Assembly (NCBI GenBank): GCA_020355145.1
Contig: CP070660.1
Span: 591,811 to 603,442, forward strand
DNA length: 11,632 bases
Reading direction: 5' to 3'
Source of the DNA: Deltaproteobacteria bacterium
GTDB lineage: Bacteria; Desulfobacterota; DSM-4660; Desulfatiglandales; B25-G16
In this document: piece by piece, positions 8,067 through 11,632 of the stretch
Layout: the number at the start of each line of letters is the position of its first letter
Position numbering within the stretch: the stretch's first letter is position 1
The notes under the pieces: generated by a model
What the model was told of the DNA's origin: nothing
Seen by the model: only the letters and a program-made list of their open reading frames with translations
Database searches by the model: none
Program-made: the position numbers and the translations under genes

Positions 8067-8844
8067 TGCCCTGTCCTAGCATGCCCTGTCCTAGCTGACC
8101 ACATGGGTAACACTTTACTCGGTCCACGGATTCGTGCTAGCTCTTTCTCAATATGCTCTATGGGAGTTAGATAATCAAGTCTCTGATGCGGACGGTTAAA
8201 ATTATATTCTATTAACCATTCAGTTAAGTGGTGATTGAACCTATCACAGTCAAGATCTAGATTGCCGTCATAGAGCCATTCATACTGTAATGTGTGATTG
8301 AACCTTTCAGACTCTGGATTATCTTTAGGTGTCTTTACTCGTGAGAGATATCTATTGATATTTAGCTTATCAGCTGCCCTTTCGAAATAATAGGCAAACT
8401 CACTACCATTATCTGTTTGAATATTCTCTATAGGTTGCTGGACAAGATGCCTTAATCGGTACAGGAACTCAGAGCTGCTACCTTAGAGCTTTTCGTCTTA
8501 TACATCCTGGCATAACCTAGCTTACTGGCATGATCAACTGCTTCTATGATGTATCTCTTGAGATTATCCCAATAGATTACTATCGTATCAATCTGGAATA
8601 GGAACCAGGGCCTACTGTCTTTTTTCGGTTGGATAATTGTCCTCTTGGGCCTTTGCCTTGCCCGAGCTTGCTTTCTGGCTAATTTCTCTTGCCTTGCTCT
8701 ATCCGGGTAGAGCCTAAGCTTTCTGATCACCCTCTCGATTTTCCAGCAGGATATATCTTCACTGTAGTCCAGCGCTCATACCTATTTGATACAACAAGGG
8801 GCCTTCTTTTAAAATAATAAAAGCTAACTCCTTGTCTTTCTCAT
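8063..8844 (-). pseudogene. Decayed DDE transposase (integrase core, IS481/IS3-like)
   Basis: The coding sequence can be followed across three reading frames. ATG 8844 follows GAGGAGG at ideal spacing but shifts out of frame after a few codons; the next frame gives KELAFIILKEG. Near 8775 a second break, apparently with loss of the helix-turn-helix region, joins to LDYSEDISC. The longest intact piece (8452-8730 and a little upstream) carries the first catalytic Asp in FQIDTIVIY. A third break near 8470, consistent with two extra bases in AGAG, separates it from the last part. That part holds the second Asp in IQTDNGSEF and the Glu in DNPESERFN, then runs to TGA 8065-8063. All three DDE residues survive, but no single frame encodes them, so the gene should be dead. 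The closing residues repeat ARTGH because of a 15-bp tandem duplication. Confidence 0.85.
8066..8095. repeat. 15-bp tandem duplication at the IS edge
   Basis: The unit ATGCCCTGTCCTAGC occurs twice back to back (8066-8080, 8081-8095) without mismatch. It lies just outside the left inverted repeat of the IS remnant, inside the 3' end of the transposase frame. Replication slippage or an insertion/excision event could have made it. Confidence 0.9.
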
Positions 8845-8896
8845 AGGTAACCTCCTCGGGTATCTCTCTCTATTATACCACAAGCGTTACCTGTGT
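8101..8896 (-). mobile_element. Remnant insertion sequence, about 0.8 kb
   Basis: The element is bounded by imperfect inverted repeats. ACATGGGTAACACTTT at 8101-8116 matches 12 of 16 bases of the reverse complement of 8881-8896. It encloses the broken transposase and, on the minus strand, an extended -10 box before its start. It sits between two sigma54 activator genes that point the same way, so it may have split an older operon. The exact ends are uncertain by several bases, and I found no clear target-site duplication. The shortened transposase suggests an internal deletion. The IS481 or related family call rests on the DDE signature and overall look only. Confidence 0.7.
8872..8880 (-). 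promoter_or_regulatory. Extended -10 promoter of the IS remnant
   Basis: On the minus strand TGGTATAAT (8880-8872) fits the TGn-TATAAT extended -10 form. It lies about 30 bases before the transposase ATG, just inside the right inverted repeat. No good -35 is seen, as is usual for extended -10 promoters. Confidence 0.5.
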
Positions 8897-8985
8897 ATCT
8901 CGGCCTCAGCAAGTAGCCCTTTGGATTTTTGAAACCTCTTCTAGGATTGAAGAATGTGAAAATGGTATATTGCGGACGCTGGTGA

Positions 8986-10488
8986 TCAGATTTCTTGGAG
9001 ACGATATTTGGATATCAGACGGGATAGGTAGGTCCTTTGAATACCCATAATTTTCGCCGCCTTGCTTCTATTTCCTCCGGAATGTTGCAGGTTTAAGGTG
9101 ATGAACTCTTTTTTGAAGTTGTCCTCGGCCGCTTTGAGAGTTAATCCCACCTCCATACCGGAATGACTTTTTTTTGGAGCGGAAATGGGCAGGTCCTCAG
9201 GCAAGATCTCTCGACCGTTACCCATCACAACGGCACGTTCCAGAGCGTTTCTGAGTTCCCTCACATTACCGGGCCAGTTATATTCGAGCATCTTTTCCAT
9301 GGCCTTTTCTGAGACCCTTAGATGTTGAAGCCCCTTTTCTTGCTTGAAAATATCCAAGAAATGGCTGGCAAGGAGGGGAATGTCTTCTTTCATTTCTCTC
9401 AGGGCAGGCATATGGATTTGGACAACATTCAGCCGGTAGTAAAGGTCTTCTCGAAATTTTTCTTCAGCGACTTCCTTGGCAATGTCTCTATTTGTGGCTG
9501 AGATTATCCTAACATCCGCTGATATCGGTATGTTGCCGCCCACCCGGTAAAACACTCCCTCTTCCAGCACCCTAAGCACCTTTGCCTGCATCCCTGGGGT
9601 CATCTCTCCTATTTCGTCCATGAAAAGTGTGCCGCCATCAGCCAGTTCAAACTTTCCGATTTTTCGGATCATAGCCCCCGTAAAGGCACCCTTTTCGTGA
9701 CCAAACAGTTCAGATTCCAGGAGGGTCTCAGGCAAGGCTGCGCAATTGAGCACAATAATGGGCTTGTCCTTTCTAGGACCGGCCCGATGGATTAACCTGG
9801 CTAGCAGTTCCTTCCCAGCTCCGCTCTCTCCCAGAATCAGGGCGCTGGTTTTCGAGTTGGCCACCTTGAAAGCGTCGGATATGACTTTCTGTAAGCGCTT
9901 GCTCTCCCCTACGATTTGGTATTTATTCGCAACCTCTTCTTTAAGATCTCTATTCTCCCTTTTGACCTGGTCAATTTTCCGTGCACTGCCGACCGCTAAA
10001 GAGGCCAACTCGGCGAAGACTGTCAATGTCTTCATATCCTCATACTGGATGGGATTGCCGTCTTCTTTATCGATAATTTCAACGACCCCAATTATTTCGC
10101 CATGCACCTTCATTGGCACACAGGCTATCGAACGAGTCTGAAAGCCTGTGGATTCGCTTATTCTCTTGTCCCATCGGGAGTCTTTACTGACATCGGGAAT
10201 GAGAAGGGGTTCTCCTTTTTCAGCCACGTAACCGGCGATCCCCTGACCCAGGTTAATCTCATATTTCCTGACTTCGTCCTTTTTCTCGCCTGTGGCCACC
10301 TTAAAGTAAAGCTTCCTGGTTTTTCGATCCAATAACAGCAGAGAACTGGCCTTGGCCTGCATCATCCGGGTAGCTTTTTCTATGATGAGCTCCAGAAGTT
10401 CATCCAGGTCAAGCACAGAGGAGATCCATGTGGAGATCTCCTTTAGGCGATCTATTGGCGAATCAGGGATTGATGATCTTCTACTCAT
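8986..10488 (-). CDS. GAF-domain sigma54-dependent transcriptional activator (500 aa)
   Basis: Three domains are visible. An N-terminal GAF domain (about 20-172) should bind a small molecule or respond to redox state. A short charged linker (about 172-188) leads to the sigma54 AAA+ domain (about 190-432), with Walker A GESGAGKE (220-227), GAFTGA (267-272), Walker B GTLFMDEI (286-293) and WPGNVRELRN (405-414). A Fis-type helix-turn-helix closes the protein (about 455-495, RSKAAKIMGIQRTYLSRL). All motifs needed for ATP-driven sigma54 opening are present. The ATG at 10488 is preceded by GGGAG at five bases; an ATG four bases further upstream is out of frame and soon stops. The gene is divergent from a sigma54 promoter with a candidate enhancer between them, so it is the prime candidate activator of that promoter and may also regulate itself. 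The ligand is unknown. Confidence 0.94.
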   Translation of the reverse strand: MSRRSSIPDSPIDRLKEISTWISSVLDLDELLELIIEKATRMMQAKASSLLLLDRKTRKLYFKVATGEKKDEVRKYEINLGQGIAGYVAEKGEPLLIPDVSKDSRWDKRISESTGFQTRSIACVPMKVHGEIIGVVEIIDKEDGNPIQYEDMKTLTVFAELASLAVGSARKIDQVKRENRDLKEEVANKYQIVGESKRLQKVISDAFKVANSKTSALILGESGAGKELLARLIHRAGPRKDKPIIVLNCAALPETLLESELFGHEKGAFTGAMIRKIGKFELADGGTLFMDEIGEMTPGMQAKVLRVLEEGVFYRVGGNIPISADVRIISATNRDIAKEVAEEKFREDLYYRLNVVQIHMPALREMKEDIPLLASHFLDIFKQEKGLQHLRVSEKAMEKMLEYNWPGNVRELRNALERAVVMGNGREILPEDLPISAPKKSHSGMEVGLTLKAAEDNFKKEFITLNLQHSGGNRSKAAKIMGIQRTYLSRLISKYRLQEI

Positions 10489-10652
10489 CCATTCTCCCAG
10501 AAAGCTCGGGGTACTGTTATAATCTTATCCCAGAATTCCAAAGATTTCTGTGGACGTCTACTTTTTTATCGGCACTCAAGGGAAAAATCTTAAATGTATC
10601 CAATTCGATAACGTGTAAAAAATATCTGAGGGTGGCGGAAAATAGAGTATTT

Positions 10653-10688
10653 TGTATACAACCTGTATCATAATGTATACAGTGTATG
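10653..10688. promoter_or_regulatory. Candidate enhancer (UAS): two TGTATACA palindromes 21 bp apart
   Basis: Perfect 8-bp palindromes TGTATACA occur at 10653-10660 and 10674-10681, with centres 21 bp (two helical turns) apart. Partial copies beginning TGTAT lie at 10664 and 10683. The array is about 145-170 bases upstream of the predicted sigma54 start site, the usual distance for activator sites. It is also 165-200 bases before the divergent activator gene. GntR/FCD regulators bind a similar TTGTATACAA sequence, but no such regulator is in the window. I see nothing clear in 10489-10652 between the array and the activator gene. Confidence 0.5.
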
Positions 10689-10798
10689 CCACAAAGAGCC
10701 GCTCAACTCATCGCATTTATATTGGGCAGAGCAAAAATAGGGAAATCAAAATCTTTTTTCCTCGTATTAACAGTGAGATACCATGAATCCGTCCTTTA

Positions 10799-10813
10799 TG
10801 GCATAAGTTTTGC
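10799..10813 (+). promoter_or_regulatory. Sigma54 (-24/-12) promoter
   Basis: TGGCATAAGTTTTGC has the required GG (10800-10801) and GC (10812-10813) with exactly ten bases between them, and TTGC at -12. Transcription would start near 10825, about 45 bases before the riboswitch aptamer. The surrounding region has no convincing sigma70 promoter on this strand. Two sigma54 activators are encoded in the window. Confidence 0.72.
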
Positions 10814-10867
10814 CAATACAAAAGGTAAAAGTAGACAATGAATTACTAAGACCTACATAGGCATTTA

Positions 10868-10963
10868 AGGCTTGATAAAGGCAAACCACTCGAAAGGGTG
10901 GGACGCAAAGCCACTGGCCCAAGTCCCGGGTTACCGGGATATGGTAGCAGGGCTGCCGGGCGA
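10868..10963 (+). promoter_or_regulatory. Cyclic-di-GMP-I (GEMM-I) riboswitch aptamer
   Basis: The conserved core is plain. GGCAAACC leads into P2 (CCACTC, GAAA tetraloop, GGGTGG; 10886-10901), followed by GACGCAAAGCC. P3 is capped by CCCGG-GTTA-CCGGG (10925-10938), and the closing block is GGTAGCAGGGCTGCC. A short P1 can form between GCUUG (10870-10874) and CGGGC (10957-10961) with two G-U pairs. The paired G residues before CAAACC are kept, which favours c-di-GMP over the cGAMP-binding GEMM-Ib variant. The aptamer lies in the leader of the surface-protein gene starting at 11018. Confidence 0.93.
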
Positions 10964-10965
10964 AA

Positions 10966-11020
10966 CACAGCACTTTCTGGAGCTGTATTTTGCACGGTTT
11001 GAAACCCAGGAGGTGCTGTG
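10966..11020 (+). promoter_or_regulatory. Riboswitch expression platform: hairpin sequestering Shine-Dalgarno and start codon
   Basis: Bases 10966-10978 can pair without a gap to 11008-11020: 13 pairs, 11 Watson-Crick and two G-U. The 3' strand covers the whole AGGAGG (11008-11013) and ends with the GTG start codon (11018-11020). A competing local hairpin, ACAGC (10967-10971) with GCTGT (10982-10986), would free both. No U-tract terminator is seen, so control looks translational. Whether ligand opens or closes the start cannot be read from the sequence. Confidence 0.7.
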
Positions 11021-11632
11021 AGAAGAAAATCCTTATCTCTTGTAGTTCTCGCAATAATTCTTTTTCTATTTACTCCGCAGGTCTATTCCGCCGAGGTAAC
11101 CCTAGCCTGGGATCCTAACAGTGAACCAGACCTTGCTGGTTATAAGATTTATTATGATACGGACTCTGGTGATCCTTACGAGGGTACAGAGGCTTCTGGT
11201 CCTGGTGGTGGTCCTTCGCCAATAACTCTGACAATCAATAATCCGGGTGATCCCTATAATCTCGATGATTCACAAAATCCTGAATACACACTTATTGGTT
11301 TAGACGGTAATAAAGTTTATTTCTTCGCTGTTACAGCCTACGATACTGAAGGATTCGAAAGTGGTTATTCCAATGAAGTCAATACGAGTTCCACCTCTGA
11401 CACCACCGCACCACAGATCTCGAATGTACAGGTGACCTCCACAACCGATACCAGTGCTGTGATTGAATGGACAACGGATGAGGCAAGTAACAGCGTAGTG
11501 CAATATGGAACGAGCAGCAGTACGTGGGGGAGTTATCCATATAGCGAAAACGGTGCTGGTTTGGTCACCAGCCACAATGTGACCCTGACAGGGCTCAATG
11601 ACACCACGACGTATTATTTCCGTGTGGGATCT
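11018..11632 (+). CDS. Exported FN3-domain surface protein, N-terminal part (runs off the right edge)
   Basis: GTG 11018 follows AGGAGG by four bases. The first 24 residues form a signal peptide: RRK, a hydrophobic core, and a likely cleavage at VYSA. Residues about 25-123 form one FN3-like domain (VTLAWDPNSEPDLAGYKIYY, then VYFFAVTAYD and SNEVN). A second begins at DTTAPQISNVQV, with AVIEWTTDEASNS and the TTYYFRVGS strand at the window edge. The last 85 bases equal the first 85 of the window in the same frame. The protein therefore either continues as the segment at 2-1582 (704 codons in all, broken at codon 329) or is a close paralogue of it. Control by a sigma54 promoter and a c-di-GMP riboswitch fits a biofilm or attachment protein. 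The adhesin role is inferred; export and the FN3 content are visible. Confidence 0.88.
   Translation, partial: MRRKSLSLVVLAIILFLFTPQVYSAEVTLAWDPNSEPDLAGYKIYYDTDSGDPYEGTEASGPGGGPSPITLTINNPGDPYNLDDSQNPEYTLIGLDGNKVYFFAVTAYDTEGFESGYSNEVNTSSTSDTTAPQISNVQVTSTTDTSAVIEWTTDEASNSVVQYGTSSSTWGSYPYSENGAGLVTSHNVTLTGLNDTTTYYFRVGS
11548..11632 (+). repeat. 85-bp terminal direct repeat, right copy
   Basis: This is identical to bases 1-85 and ends exactly at the window edge. Upstream of 11548 the sequence cannot be compared because the left copy starts at base 1, so the true repeat may be longer. Confidence 0.97.

Noticed and set aside
9746..10335. Plus-strand open frames opposite the GAF activator
   Set aside because: They are antisense to a gene with clear domain motifs, show no recognisable protein features and lack ribosome sites.
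10515..10523. Extended -10 TGTTATAAT on the plus strand
   Set aside because: No -35 is present and no plus-strand gene follows within 300 bases. It lies in the leader of the minus-strand activator gene and is probably chance.
10489..10652. Promoter of the GAF activator gene on the minus strand
   Set aside because: Several AT-rich hexamers occur, but no pair with acceptable -35/-10 spacing and no -24/-12 motif stood out.
10652..10661. GntR/FCD operator TTGTATACAA as the main reading
   Set aside because: The sequence fits, but no GntR gene is nearby. The two-turn spacing and distance to a sigma54 promoter favour an activator site.
10767..11054. Minus-strand open frame across the riboswitch
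   Set aside because: It runs through the structured aptamer and sigma54 promoter, and its translation resembles no known family.
1..11632. A small plasmid or phage-like circle
   Set aside because: The ends overlap, but I see no replication initiator, partition, mobilisation or phage gene and no origin-like iterons. A shared repeat in paralogous genes explains the overlap more simply.

Overview
The window reads as bacterial chromosome from a Gram-negative, anaerobe-type lineage, with Desulfobacterota/Deltaproteobacteria or Nitrospirota as the best guess. The reasons are sigma54 activators, an FHA/GAF/PAS hybrid kinase, a TPR lipoprotein, a GEMM-I riboswitch and a surface protein with FN3, thrombospondin-3-like, choice-of-anchor U and CFI-box modules. 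No rRNA, tRNA or marker gene fixes the taxon, so this is inference.

Layout. Positions 2-1582 hold the 3' part of a surface-protein gene, broken by an in-frame TAA at 455-457. It is followed on the same strand by a large TPR lipoprotein (1654-3969) and a single-domain response regulator (4044-4403). Convergent to these is a minus-strand block: an FHA-GAF-PAS hybrid histidine kinase (4419-6827), a sigma54 activator with no sensor domain (6874-7950), a decayed IS (about 8101-8896) and a second, GAF-containing sigma54 activator (8986-10488). Divergent from the last gene is a 529-base control region. In order it holds a pair of TGTATACA palindromes 21 bp apart, a -24/-12 sigma54 promoter, a GEMM-I c-di-GMP aptamer, and a hairpin that can mask both the Shine-Dalgarno and the start codon of a GTG-initiated surface-protein gene (11018 to the right edge).

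The first and last 85 bases are identical and in the same reading frame. Joined there, the right-end gene runs straight into the left-end gene and gives one 704-codon frame: signal peptide, two FN3 domains, Ca-binding repeats, a further FN3/Ig-like domain, choice-of-anchor U and a C-terminal anchor. Either the sequence is an 11,547-bp circle, or two paralogous surface-protein genes flank the regulatory block and the assembly stopped in their shared FN3 repeat. No replication gene is visible, so I favour the second reading.

Working model (inference). One or both local sigma54 activators switch on the surface-protein promoter, and c-di-GMP then gates translation of the mRNA. The kinase, receiver protein and TPR lipoprotein would belong to the same surface or biofilm programme. 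The most notable signal is the stacking of a UAS, a sigma54 promoter, a c-di-GMP aptamer and a start-codon sequestering helix ahead of one adhesin-like gene, with candidate activators beside it.
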